Below are positions 8,637-15,728 of a stretch of 37,711 nt of DNA, piece after piece. The notes below the pieces were generated by a model. That model made no database searches and had not been told where the DNA came from. It saw only the letters and a list, made by a program, of their open reading frames with translations. The number at the start of each line of letters is the position of its first letter. Within the stretch, counting starts at the first letter, position 1. Source of the stretch: Oscillospiraceae bacterium. GTDB lineage: Bacteria > Bacillota > Clostridia > Oscillospirales > CAG-272. A program made the position numbers and the translations under genes. Where the stretch lies: the NCBI GenBank assembly GCA_015064395.1, contig SVSH01000018.1, positions 1-37,711 of the forward strand. The letters are read 5' to 3'.

Positions 8637-8753
8637 GGACAGCGGGATGCAGAATGTGTACCGCAGAGGACCGCCGCATAGCGGCGCCTTCTTTCGTCCG
8701 CACGGCAACTCCCCGTCCGCGCGACACTTGACGCACATATTCTTACTCTGTTG
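8637..8753 (-). promoter_or_regulatory. Tetrahydrofolate (THF-I, folT) riboswitch
   Basis: Read on the minus strand the aptamer contains AGAGTA, the core GCGTCAAGTGT, GGACGGGGAGTTGCCG followed by GGACGAAAG, and the 3' part GCGGTACACATTCTGCATCC ending in CGCTGT. These match the known THF-I aptamer blocks in order and spacing. ACAG at the 5' end can pair with CTGT at the 3' end to close P1. Downstream, a small GGACG/CGTCC hairpin (8624-8636) and a CCGGA/TCCGG stem abut the folT ribosome binding site, so regulation is probably at translation initiation. Confidence 0.93.
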
Positions 8754-8812
8754 ATCGTATGTTCCTGTGGATTTACCCGATCGACTATGGCTATACCCGA
8801 TCGGCGATATCC

Positions 8813-8841
8813 CATTATAACAGATTTTGTCTCCCATTGCA
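8813..8841 (-). promoter_or_regulatory. sigma-A promoter of riboswitch-folT-folC
   Basis: Minus strand TTGCAA (8836-8841), 17-base spacer, TATAAT (8813-8818). About 50 bases of leader precede the aptamer. Confidence 0.85.
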
Positions 8842-8861
8842 ATAGAAAATACGCAAAAATA

Positions 8862-8890
8862 CTTGCCAAAACGAAAAAAATATGCTACAA
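8862..8890 (+). promoter_or_regulatory. sigma-A promoter of preQ1 riboswitch-queT
   Basis: TTGCCA (8862-8867), 17-base spacer, TACAAT (8885-8890). Divergent from the folT promoter with about 20 bases between the -35 boxes. Confidence 0.85.
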
Positions 8891-8911
8891 TGGTCGAGCC
8901 CGCTTGCCGGG

Positions 8912-8954
8912 CGGTGAGTTCGAAACCATCCTCACCCAAAACAAAACTAAGGAG
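8912..8954 (+). promoter_or_regulatory. preQ1-I riboswitch
   Basis: GGTGAG (8912-8917) pairs with CTCACC (8930-8935) as P1. The loop begins with TTC and contains ACC, and is followed by the A-rich tail CAAAACAAAACTAAGGAG, which runs into the queT Shine-Dalgarno. This is the small class I preQ1 H-type pseudoknot layout, with ligand binding expected to hide GGAG. A GCCCG/CGGGC hairpin (8897-8911) stands just upstream. Confidence 0.86.
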
Positions 8955-8965
8955 AAGTAAATACC

Positions 8966-9490
8966 ATGAGGAACAAACAGCGCGCAAGAATACGCTATCT
9001 TTGCCAGGCGGCGATGATCGCCGCGCTTTACGTCGTGCTGACCTGGGTGTCAGCCACGCTGGGGTTGGACAGCCGAACCCCGCAGTGCCGCTTTGCCGAG
9101 GCACTTGGCATTCTGCCACTGTTTATGCCGGCGGCCGTCCCCGGATTGACGGTTGGTTGCTTCGTTGCCAATCTTCTATACAGTCCCGTGCCGGCTGACT
9201 GGATCTTTGGCACGTTGGCGACGCTGATCGGAGCGGTTTTGTGCCGCCTCATCGGAAGCGCCTGGCACACCTACAGTCTCCCCAACCTGATCGTTGCTAC
9301 GCTTCCCAACGCACTGGCGAACACGGTCATTGTCCCCTTCGTCCTTCAATATGCGTATGGGTTGCAGGACGGATATTGGGTACTGGTCTTTGGTGTGGGG
9401 CTGGGAGAATTGATCTCGGGCGTGGTTTTGGGTGTCATATTGGCGCTCGCCATCCCCCAAGCCATCAAAAATAAACTATCTGCGCCGTAA
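8966..9490 (+). CDS. queT: Queuosine precursor ECF transporter S component QueT
   Basis: 174 residues, five to six membrane helices. The family pattern is visible: MIAALYVVLTW at the N terminus, QCRFAEALGILPLFMPAAVPGLTVGCFVANL (conserved R and E in the ligand site), then DWIFGTLATLIGAV. It captures a queuosine precursor (probably preQ1 or preQ0) and relies on the shared ECF module elsewhere. GGAG at 8951 is 11 bases before ATG. The preQ1 riboswitch supports the substrate. Followed by a terminator, so monocistronic. Confidence 0.92.
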   Translation: MRNKQRARIRYLCQAAMIAALYVVLTWVSATLGLDSRTPQCRFAEALGILPLFMPAAVPGLTVGCFVANLLYSPVPADWIFGTLATLIGAVLCRLIGSAWHTYSLPNLIVATLPNALANTVIVPFVLQYAYGLQDGYWVLVFGVGLGELISGVVLGVILALAIPQAIKNKLSAP

Positions 9491-9506
9491 TTCACGCATT
9501 CGATCA

Positions 9507-9543
9507 AAAGGGAAGGAACGGATGAAATTCCTTCTCTTTTTTT
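9507..9543 (+). terminator. Terminator after queT
   Basis: AAAGGGAAGGAA pairs with TTCCTTCTCTTT, followed by a run of seven T. Confidence 0.88.
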
Positions 9544-9588
9544 CTTGCATAAAAGATGAAAGAATTGTGCAGAAATTGTGTTTTTCTA

Positions 9589-9617
9589 TTGACAAATCAC
9601 CAAATATTGTGTATAAT
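9589..9617 (+). promoter_or_regulatory. Consensus sigma-A promoter of rny
   Basis: TTGACA (9589-9594), 17-base spacer, TATAAT (9612-9617). The leader to the start codon is about 80 bases. Confidence 0.92.
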
Positions 9618-9703
9618 ATAAAATGGCGTTATATAATGGTTGCAACATACCGTTCGATGCTTTTGTTGATTGAAATAAGAATAAAAAATTAAGGAGGTGT
9701 ATT

Positions 9704-11260
9704 ATGACAGAAGAAATGAAGATCCTGCTGTTTTCCATCGCCGCGTTGGTTGTGGGTCTTGTAGTCGGTGCCATCATCGGTATCATTTACCGTAAAAAGG
9801 TCGCCGAGGCTGAGATCGGCTCTGCCGAAGAAAAGGCCAAGAAGATCATTGCCGACAGCGCCGTTCAGGTAGAGACGATGAAAAAGGAGGCGCTGATCGA
9901 GGCCAAGGAAGAAACGCACCGTCTGCGCAGCGAGACCGAGCGCGAGCTCAAGGAACGTCGCGCTGAGGTCACACGACTTGAGCGTCGCATTGCCCAGAAG
10001 GAAGAAAATCTGGACAAGAAGACCGAAGCCCTGGAACGCAAGAACGAGACGCTGGATAAGAAGCTCAAGGAAAACGATACCGTTCGCGAGCAGATCGAAC
10101 AGGTTCTCGCCCAGCACATGACCAAGCTCGAAGAGCTGTCAGGTATTACCGCTGAGGAAGCAAAGGAAGAGCTGATCTCCCGCGTTGAATCGGAGGTCAA
10201 GCACGACCTGGCCAAGAGACTGGACGAACTGGAGACCCAGTTCCGCGAGGAAGCGGACGACAAGGCTCGCAACATCGTGACGCTTGCTATTCAGCGCTGT
10301 GCCGCCGATCAGGTCTCCGAGGCTACCATCTCGGCAGTGCCGCTGCCCAGCGATGAAATGAAGGGCCGCATCATCGGCCGTGAGGGTCGTAACATTCAGA
10401 AGCTCGAAACCCTGACCGGCGTTGAGCTGATCATTGACGACACGCCCGAGACCATCACCCTCTCCGGCTTTGATCCCGTCCGCCGTGAGGTGGCAAGACT
10501 GGCCCTGGAGAAGCTGATCGCCGATGGCCGTATCCATCCCGCCCGCATCGAGGAAATGGTCGAGAAGGCCAAGAGAGAAGTCGACGCTGTCATTAAGCAA
10601 GCAGGTGAGAGAGCAACCTTTGAGGTCGGTGTCCATGGCATCAATCCCGAGCTGGTTCGTTTGCTCGGCCGCCTGCGTTACCGTACCAGCTACGGTCAGA
10701 ACGTGCTCAAGCACTCGGTTGAGGTCGCATTCCTTGCCGGTATCATGGCAGAGGAGCTTGGCGTTGACGCCATGACCGCCCGCCGCGCAGGCCTTTTGCA
10801 CGACATTGGTAAAGCATTCCCCCACGACGAAGAGGGCTCGCACGTACAGATCGGCGTAAACGTTGCCAAAAAGTACAAGGAAAGCCGCGACGTCATCCAC
10901 GCCATCGAGGCTCACCACAACGACGTGGAGCCTAAGACCATCATCGCCATCCTGGTTCAGGCTGCCGACGCTATCTCGGCCGCAAGACCCGGTGCCCGCC
11001 GCGAGGATCTGGAGAACTACATCAAGCGCCTGGCGAAGCTCGAGGAGATCGCTGAAAGCTTCAACGGCGTTGAGAAGGCATTTGCCATCCAGGCCGGCCG
11101 CGAGGTCCGCGTGATGGTCAAGCCCGAGATCATCAACGACGAGGGTATGGCAATGGTTGCCAGAGAGATGGCACAGAAGATTCAGGAAGAGGTCAAGTAC
11201 CCGGGCCAAATCAAGATCAACGTGATCCGCGAAAGCCGCGCGATCGACTACGCAAAGTAA
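9704..11260 (+). CDS. rny: Ribonuclease Y
   Basis: 518 residues, the standard size. An N-terminal membrane helix (about 6-25) anchors it; a long charged coiled coil (about 30-180) follows. A KH RNA-binding domain has [15 protein letters not shown] near residue 225, and an HD phosphodiesterase domain carries GLLHDIGKA near residue 365. It is the main endonuclease starting mRNA decay in many Firmicutes. AAGGAGGTG stands 8 bases before ATG. It is monocistronic between a consensus promoter and a long hairpin terminator; the frequent partner genes recA, ymdB and miaB are absent here. Confidence 0.97.
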   Translation: MTEEMKILLFSIAALVVGLVVGAIIGIIYRKKVAEAEIGSAEEKAKKIIADSAVQVETMKKEALIEAKEETHRLRSETERELKERRAEVTRLERRIAQKEENLDKKTEALERKNETLDKKLKENDTVREQIEQVLAQHMTKLEELSGITAEEAKEELISRVESEVKHDLAKRLDELETQFREEADDKARNIVTLAIQRCAADQVSEATISAVPLPSDEMKGRIIGREGRNIQKLETLTGVELIIDDTPETITLSGFDPVRREVARLALEKLIADGRIHPARIEEMVEKAKREVDAVIKQAGERATFEVGVHGINPELVRLLGRLRYRTSYGQNVLKHSVEVAFLAGIMAEELGVDAMTARRAGLLHDIGKAFPHDEEGSHVQIGVNVAKKYKESRDVIHAIEAHHNDVEPKTIIAILVQAADAISAARPGARREDLENYIKRLAKLEEIAESFNGVEKAFAIQAGREVRVMVKPEIINDEGMAMVAREMAQKIQEEVKYPGQIKINVIRESRAIDYAK

Positions 11261-11392
11261 GCCGATCAACGACTGTCCAATGGAACAATACTCAGTTTCC
11301 CACATGGGATTATCAATATAGATAACATAAAGCCCACACGGAAAATCGAGCAGTAGATTTACTGCCTGCTTTATAAATTGAGTGAAAATCCA

Positions 11393-11456
11393 AAAAATGC
11401 CGCACGGTTGCGGCTTGTACCCAAGGTGGTGCATTCGTAACCGCTGCGGCATTTTT
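11393..11456 (+). terminator. Long-stem terminator after rny
   Basis: AAAAATGCCGCA plus CGGTT pairs with AACCG (one bulged C) plus TGCGGCATTTTT. The 130 bases between rny and this hairpin hold only a short GCAGTA/TACTGC hairpin (11350-11365) and no gene. Confidence 0.78.
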
Positions 11457-11493
11457 GCCGCGCAAAAATGAAGAAAAAAAGTAAAAAAAGGTA

Positions 11494-11522
11494 TTGACAA
11501 ACGCGGATGCTTGTGGTATGAT
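11494..11522 (+). promoter_or_regulatory. sigma-A promoter of tRNA-Ser
   Basis: TTGACA (11494-11499), 17-base spacer, TATGAT (11517-11522), 31 bases before the mature tRNA. Confidence 0.88.
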
Positions 11523-11553
11523 ATATGAGTCGCCGCGCGGCAACTGAATATTT

Positions 11554-11645
11554 GGAGAAGTCGCCTAGTTGGTCGAGGGCGCACGACTGGAAATCGTGTA
11601 ACCGTCAAAAGCGGTTCGAGAGTTCGAATCTCTCCTTCTCCGCCA
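11554..11645 (+). tRNA. tRNA-Ser (anticodon GGA)
   Basis: 92 bases including CCA, with the long variable arm of a class II tRNA. The acceptor arm is GGAGAAG/CTTCTCC, the anticodon loop CTGGAAA gives GGA (reads TCC and TCT), the variable arm is near ACCGTCAAAAGCGGT, and the T-loop is TTCGAAT. Confidence 0.97.
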
Positions 11646-11646
11646 G

Positions 11647-11689
11647 AAAAAAGCACACATTTGTCTATCAAGACAATGTGTGCTTTTTT
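11647..11689 (+). terminator. Terminator after tRNA-Ser
   Basis: AAAAAAGCACACAT then TTGTCT pairs with AGACAA then TGTGTGCTTTTTT; a very long, nearly perfect stem with T-run. Confidence 0.93.
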
Positions 11690-11691
11690 CA

Positions 11692-11869
11692 ACGAAATTC
11701 GCCTTTGGCGAGTGAAATATGGATTCGCCATGTGAAATAGCTTCGCTGTGAAATATTTGCTTCGCAAATATGAAGAGGCGAATTTCATTTCACATTGCGA
11801 CGAAGGAGCAATATTTCACAATTCACGTAGTGAATTATTTCACATTCGGCGTAAGGCGAATATTTCACT
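11692..11869. repeat. Array of small hairpins tagged by GTGAAATA / TATTTCAC
   Basis: The tag (G)TGAAATA occurs three times forward (about 11712, 11732, 11748), then its complement TATTTCAC three times (about 11812, 11836, 11862). Between tags lie short palindromes: TCGCC/GGCGA, GGATTCGCC, AGCTTCGCT, ATTTGC/GCAAAT, AATTCAC/GTGAATT and TTCGGC/GCGAA. An outer pair GAAATTCGCC ... GGCGAATTTC spans 11695-11787. The whole block reads as a nested cruciform. No coding potential is visible. Confidence 0.75.
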
Positions 11870-11914
11870 AAAACTTTTTGTGCAACAAGTTGCGGATGAT
11901 ATACAAGGCTTGCC

Positions 11915-11943
11915 TTGATTTATTTGCGAAAGTGTGGTATAAT
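11915..11943 (+). promoter_or_regulatory. Possible promoter upstream of the pentad-repeat regulator
   Basis: TTGATT (11915-11920), 17-base spacer, TATAAT (11938-11943). It would give a leader of about 150 bases. A second, weaker -10-like TACAAT is at 12051-12056 nearer the gene. Confidence 0.55.
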
Positions 11944-12031
11944 CTAACCGACAAACAAGATTTTTACGCGATTTACGATTATTTTTCCAAACGCAACCCG
12001 AAGTTTACATAAAGAAACGCCTAATTGGTGG

Positions 12032-12084
12032 TATGTTTTCTCCTTGTGTGCTACAATAAGGGCAACGCCGCGTTAGAAAACATA
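12032..12084. promoter_or_regulatory. Inverted repeat, candidate operator of the XRE regulator
   Basis: TATGTTTTCT (12032-12041) and AGAAAACATA (12075-12084) are perfect 10-base inverted repeats 33 bases apart. They flank a TACAAT element and end at the ribosome binding site of the HTH gene. The position suits autorepression (inference); an mRNA stem hiding the ribosome binding site is the alternative. Confidence 0.55.
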
Positions 12085-12097
12085 AGGAGAGAATTTT

Positions 12098-12889
12098 ATG
12101 ACACTTGGCGAAAAGCTATCAAAACTCAGAAAAGAATACAACTATACCCAAGAGCAGCTTGCCGATATTCTCGGCGTTACCCGTCAATCAATCAGCAAAT
12201 GGGAGTCGGATATCGCATATCCCGAAACTGATAAGCTTATCAAAATGGGAAAGCTCTTTGAATGCTCAATGGACTATCTTCTCAACGATGATGTTACTGT
12301 AAAGCAATGCTCGGATTCTCAAAAGGAAAGCTTCTGGGATAGCTTCAAAAAGCAATTCCATGAACGCAAGAGCGAGAAAACGGTGTTCGGCATGCCACTT
12401 TATCATATCGGTAAAAACGCACACGGATTTCTCGCAATCGGATTTAAGGCACGCGGTGTCTTCTCCTTCGGTATTATATCACGGGGAATTGTATCCCTCG
12501 GTCTGCTCTCACTTGGCATAATATCCCTCGGTGTTCTGTCGCTCGGATTGATTGCCGCGGGCGTACTCTCACTCGGACTTCTCGCAGTTGGCTCTATTGC
12601 CCTCGGATTATTTGCGGCAGGAGCTATCAGCGTAGGGCTTATATCCTTCGGTGCGCTCTCTGTTGGTTGCTTCTCAATGGGAGCACTTGCTGTAGGTAAA
12701 TATGCCGCCGTTGGCGACCACGCCTACGGTATGATTGCTATTGGTAAATCGGTGGCAGAAGGAAGTGTTTACAGTCATATCGGAGATCTGACTACGGCAG
12801 ATATACCAACCATCGTAGAATGGCTCGATGCAAATGTTCCATCTTGGCTCGGTTGGGCAAAAGGTATTTTCGAATCCTATATACAGTAA
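12098..12889 (+). CDS. XRE-family regulator with C-terminal glycine pentad repeats
   Basis: 263 residues. Residues 4-60 are a standard XRE/Cro helix-turn-helix (LSKLRKEYNYTQEQLADILG, then VTRQSISKWE), a cytoplasmic DNA-binding domain. After a linker (65-100), glycine stands at every fifth position from 110 to 200 with the pattern h-h-[S/A]-h-G, about 19 consecutive units. The C-terminal 60 residues are ordinary. The repeat region is almost wholly hydrophobic and small, so it may be a membrane-embedded bundle or a tightly packed beta-solenoid; I do not recognise a named family for it. GGAGAG precedes ATG. GC content is clearly lower than in neighbouring housekeeping genes and it is flanked by repeats, hinting at transfer. 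Confidence 0.82.
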   Translation: MTLGEKLSKLRKEYNYTQEQLADILGVTRQSISKWESDIAYPETDKLIKMGKLFECSMDYLLNDDVTVKQCSDSQKESFWDSFKKQFHERKSEKTVFGMPLYHIGKNAHGFLAIGFKARGVFSFGIISRGIVSLGLLSLGIISLGVLSLGLIAAGVLSLGLLAVGSIALGLFAAGAISVGLISFGALSVGCFSMGALAVGKYAAVGDHAYGMIAIGKSVAEGSVYSHIGDLTTADIPTIVEWLDANVPSWLGWAKGIFESYIQ

Positions 12890-12970
12890 AATCAGTGAAA
12901 TTGTAACACTACGCACCTTTTTTGCGTTTTTACCTATACCTACGCACCGTTTGTGGGCTTCTTCGCAGTA

Positions 12971-13000
12971 AAAAAAGGACACCGTATGGTGTCCTTTTTT
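12971..13000. terminator. Palindromic terminator after the pentad-repeat regulator
   Basis: AAAAAAGGACACC and GGTGTCCTTTTTT form a 13-bp stem with loop GTAT and T-runs on both strands. Confidence 0.85.
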
Positions 13001-13135
13001 ACTGGCGGAAACGGAGAGCCGGAGCACTCTCGTGAAAGAATTCGGCGGGGCCAAATTCTTTTTGAGCTCGTGCGAAGCACGAGGTCGGAGCTCGAATCTC
13101 TCCAACAAAAGGGAAGGACACCGTATGGTGTCCTT
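13001..13135. repeat. tRNA-like debris closed by a second copy of the GGACACC palindrome
   Basis: The 9-bp arms AAGGACACC / GGTGTCCTT with the same GTAT loop recur at 13114-13135. Between the copies, ACTGGCGGAAACGGAGAG (13001-13018) resembles the complement of a tRNA-Ser 3' end. AGCTCGAATCTCTCC (13089-13103) differs by one base from the T-arm of tRNA-Ser at 11554-11645. A CTCGTGC/GCACGAG hairpin lies at about 13066-13082. No gene is visible in 12890-13252. Confidence 0.55.
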
Positions 13136-13189
13136 TGTCTTACTTTCTGTTGCCAAAACATTTTCCCGTATGTTTTTTGGTATAAGGTG

Positions 13190-13218
13190 TTGAAATTTTC
13201 AATTTTTTATGATATACT
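13190..13218 (+). promoter_or_regulatory. sigma-A promoter of the repeat lipoprotein
   Basis: TTGAAA (13190-13195), 17-base spacer, TATACT (13213-13218). Confidence 0.82.
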
Positions 13219-13258
13219 GCAAACAGAGCTTACGATTAACTACAACGGAGGGATGTTT

Positions 13259-14740
13259 ATGCGCATGCGTCGAGCTTTTGGGGTGCTTATGGCACTCATT
13301 TTTGTTCTTTTGCTTGCGGCTTGTGCCGACCAGGAACGTATTGAGACTACATACGACGAACAGGGAAATGTCATTCGCGAGGATTATTATTACGATAATG
13401 AATTGTCGCATTATATCGTTTATGACTATGACGAGACGAGTCGCCTGACCACCGAAACTACTTATACATCTGATAACGTGAAAACAATGCTGGTGGAATA
13501 TACTTATCACAGCAATGGCAAGACGGCATCCGAAAACATGTTGAACTATGACAACGACGGACAGAAAAACGGCCGTCAGCTCTTGGAATATGACACGGAT
13601 GGAAACAAAACGAAGCTGTGCCATTTTGATGCGCAGGACCGTCCTCTGAGCAGCACCGGATATAGCAAATTGGGCAATCCCATTCTGTTCGAGAACTGGG
13701 AATATGATGCGAATGGCAATTTCACCGGACGTCGTGTCATGGAGCAAACCGAAGAGGCACTGGTCATTCGGGAAGAAACTTACGATGCCAACGACAAGCT
13801 GATGCGCAAGTCGACCTACAGCTACCACGCCAATGGAGTGCAGGCGGAGCATAGAACGGTCAACGGTGACGGTCACGTCATCCATCAAGGCATTCTTGAC
13901 GAGAATGGCACAGCCCTTTATGAGGAGTTCGGCACGTTCCACGATAACGGCAACATCAAACAGAGCCTGCAGATTCGATATGAAAGCGACGTCCGCATCA
14001 CCAAGGAGGTCTCGTATGACGAAAATGGGACTCTCGTGGAGACTGAGATAACACACGCAAATGACGCGGGCCCCATCAAGACGGAGAAGACCAATGCCGC
14101 GGGAGAAGTGATCTACTACAAGGATGCAACTCGACTGGACGAGATGCTGTTTGACAAAAACGGAGCCTATATCGGGCGCTACACGGCAGAGTACTACGCT
14201 GACGGACAGCCCAAATATGAAAAGGAAGTCAACGCCACGGGACAGCTCCTGTACGAGCGTACACTGAGCGAAAACGGCATCCCGTTGAAAAACGAGAGTA
14301 ATACTTATAACGAAGCAGGTCTTCACATATCTCACAGCTACGAGGAGTCCTTGAACGAGGACATCCTGCTTAAGAGCGAGAGATGGACGCGAGACGATCA
14401 GGGCAATGAGATTGAAAAGCGAATCGCCCACTATGATGAGTACGGTAACGTGATACTGGATGAGGAGTATAAAAATGGCGAGCTTCTACGTCGCTATACC
14501 GCCGAATATTACGGCCCGGAGCAGCCTCGCAGGGAAGAATTGTATCAAAATGACGCAATGGGAGAATATACCCGTATTCAGGAATTTTACGAAAACGGAC
14601 AGCAAAAGAGCGATTCAACCTATGATAAGGATGGTACACTGGTCTCGCAAACGACCTGGGACGCGGAGGGCAACGTGACATCGTCGCAGCCCGGAAGCGC
14701 AGGCGGCGCGCATAACGGAAGCGGTAATGGGAAGATTTGA
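13259..14740 (+). CDS. Repeat lipoprotein of YwqK/RHS-like type
   Basis: 493 residues. A short basic start and hydrophobic stretch lead to lipobox LLAAC (about residue 20), so it is a membrane-anchored extracellular lipoprotein. The rest is a series of about 20 degenerate repeats of 20-24 residues with the pattern Y-(x)-x-D/N-G-x-x-x-x-E, for example YDEQGNVIREDYYYDN and YYADGQPKYEKEV. This resembles the YD/RHS and MORN_2 (YwqK antitoxin-like) beta repeats. No toxin or protease domain is attached. GGAGGG fits ATG 13259; the earlier ATG 13253 is too close, and the frame further upstream crosses the palindromes and is not coding. Function unknown; surface binding or immunity-like roles are possible. 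Confidence 0.8.
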   Translation: MRMRRAFGVLMALIFVLLLAACADQERIETTYDEQGNVIREDYYYDNELSHYIVYDYDETSRLTTETTYTSDNVKTMLVEYTYHSNGKTASENMLNYDNDGQKNGRQLLEYDTDGNKTKLCHFDAQDRPLSSTGYSKLGNPILFENWEYDANGNFTGRRVMEQTEEALVIREETYDANDKLMRKSTYSYHANGVQAEHRTVNGDGHVIHQGILDENGTALYEEFGTFHDNGNIKQSLQIRYESDVRITKEVSYDENGTLVETEITHANDAGPIKTEKTNAAGEVIYYKDATRLDEMLFDKNGAYIGRYTAEYYADGQPKYEKEVNATGQLLYERTLSENGIPLKNESNTYNEAGLHISHSYEESLNEDILLKSERWTRDDQGNEIEKRIAHYDEYGNVILDEEYKNGELLRRYTAEYYGPEQPRREELYQNDAMGEYTRIQEFYENGQQKSDSTYDKDGTLVSQTTWDAEGNVTSSQPGSAGGAHNGSGNGKI

Positions 14741-14784
14741 TCGATCCTCCCCGGATCCATTTTTGCATAGATGAGCAATGATAT

Positions 14785-14814
14785 AAAAAGGACGAGAAGC
14801 TTCTCGTCCTTTTT
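14785..14814. terminator. Bidirectional terminator between lipoprotein and lipase genes
   Basis: AAAAAGGACGAGAAG is the exact complement of CTTCTCGTCCTTTTT, giving T-runs on both strands between convergent genes. Confidence 0.93.
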
Positions 14815-14817
14815 CCA

Positions 14818-15618
14818 TCAATACCCCCTCTGCGCCAGATCCTCACACAGCGACAGGTAGAATGCGTATATCTTTTCCTTCTTGGATTTTTTGACCATAA
14901 AATCGACGATCTCGGAGTGGGACACCGAGCCGTCCAGGCAGTCGCCGCGGTAGATCGCGTATTGGCTGGACTCGGCGGAAACCATGCCGTCGGTGGGGGC
15001 GCCCTTCTCGAAATAGCGCGAGAAGGCGTGGGGAATGCCCATGACGAAGTCGTCGCTGCTTTTGTGCATGGTGGACGAATAGCTTTGCATGAAAATATCC
15101 TCGTAGGTCGTGTCGGGCAGGGTCAGATTGAGCGTTTCCAGCGCGCCGTCGGGGGCGTAGCGAAGCTGCTCGCAGACCTTGAGCACCTCGGGCTGCTTGT
15201 CACCAAAGATGCGGTAGGCGGTGTGCAGATAACAGGCGATGGGATATTTGATGATGCGGGGCAGCCGGTAGAGATTGGTCGCCAGCTTGGAGCCCTTGTG
15301 CGGGGTGGACAGAAAGGTCAGCGAGGCTACGTGGGAAGCCATGCCGAGGTGGTCGATCATATAGCGGCTGTCCAGTCCCCCTTTGGAGTGGGCGATGATA
15401 TTGACCTTGGACACACCCTCGGCCGCCATGATCTCGCGGATGAAGTCGGCAAGCTGGGCGGCGTTGTTCTCGATGCTGCCAAAGCCGTCGGTCGGAGCGG
15501 TGTAGGTCGCGTAGTCGTTGTCGCGCAGAAGGCGCTCGATGTTGCCAAAGGCCTTGACAAACTTGACGTCCTTGAGCATGACGCCGTGCGCCAGGATGAT
15601 GGGATATTGGGTTGGCAT
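14818..15618 (-). CDS. Triacylglycerol lipase-like alpha/beta hydrolase
   Basis: 266 residues. The class I bacterial lipase pattern is seen: YPIILAHGVM near the N terminus (oxyanion loop), nucleophile elbow IIAHSKGGLDSRY near residue 96, FLSTPHKGS, Asp in APTDGMVS and His in SVSHSEIVDF near the C terminus. No signal peptide is present, so it is probably cytoplasmic, unlike secreted lipases. AAAAGGAGGTG lies 8 bases before ATG 15618. It is transcribed alone toward the repeat lipoprotein. Its acyl ester substrate cannot be told. Confidence 0.87.
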   Translation of the reverse strand: MPTQYPIILAHGVMLKDVKFVKAFGNIERLLRDNDYATYTAPTDGFGSIENNAAQLADFIREIMAAEGVSKVNIIAHSKGGLDSRYMIDHLGMASHVASLTFLSTPHKGSKLATNLYRLPRIIKYPIACYLHTAYRIFGDKQPEVLKVCEQLRYAPDGALETLNLTLPDTTYEDIFMQSYSSTMHKSSDDFVMGIPHAFSRYFEKGAPTDGMVSAESSQYAIYRGDCLDGSVSHSEIVDFMVKKSKKEKIYAFYLSLCEDLAQRGY

Positions 15619-15684
15619 ACGAACACCTCCTTTTCCTTTCTATGGCTATTATAGCACCGTCCTAACCATTTGACAAGAGGCAGG

Positions 15685-15718
15685 CGAGAAAAAGCCCGCG
15701 CAGAAATTCCGCGCGGGC
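15685..15718 (-). terminator. Terminator after the LRR protein gene
   Basis: On the minus strand GCCCGCGC and GCGCGGGC form the stem, followed by TTTTTC. Nearly the same sequence recurs at 18194-18225. Confidence 0.85.
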
Positions 15719-15728
15719 CGAGTTGTTG

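Noticed and set aside
10139..11788. A 549-codon minus-strand frame under rny
   Set aside because: It is a shadow of the well-supported RNase Y gene, crosses the tRNA-Ser gene and has no recognisable motif.
11692..11869. A coding gene in the hairpin array
   Set aside because: No frame of useful length and no RBS; the sequence is dominated by short inverted repeats.
11554..13103. A tRNA-Ser-integrated genomic island with att sites
   Set aside because: The 15-base near match is short and imperfect and there is no integrase, so it is kept only as a possibility in the findings.
12953..13258. N-terminal extension of the repeat lipoprotein frame
   Set aside because: It crosses the palindromic terminators and the promoter; the signal peptide begins at 13259.
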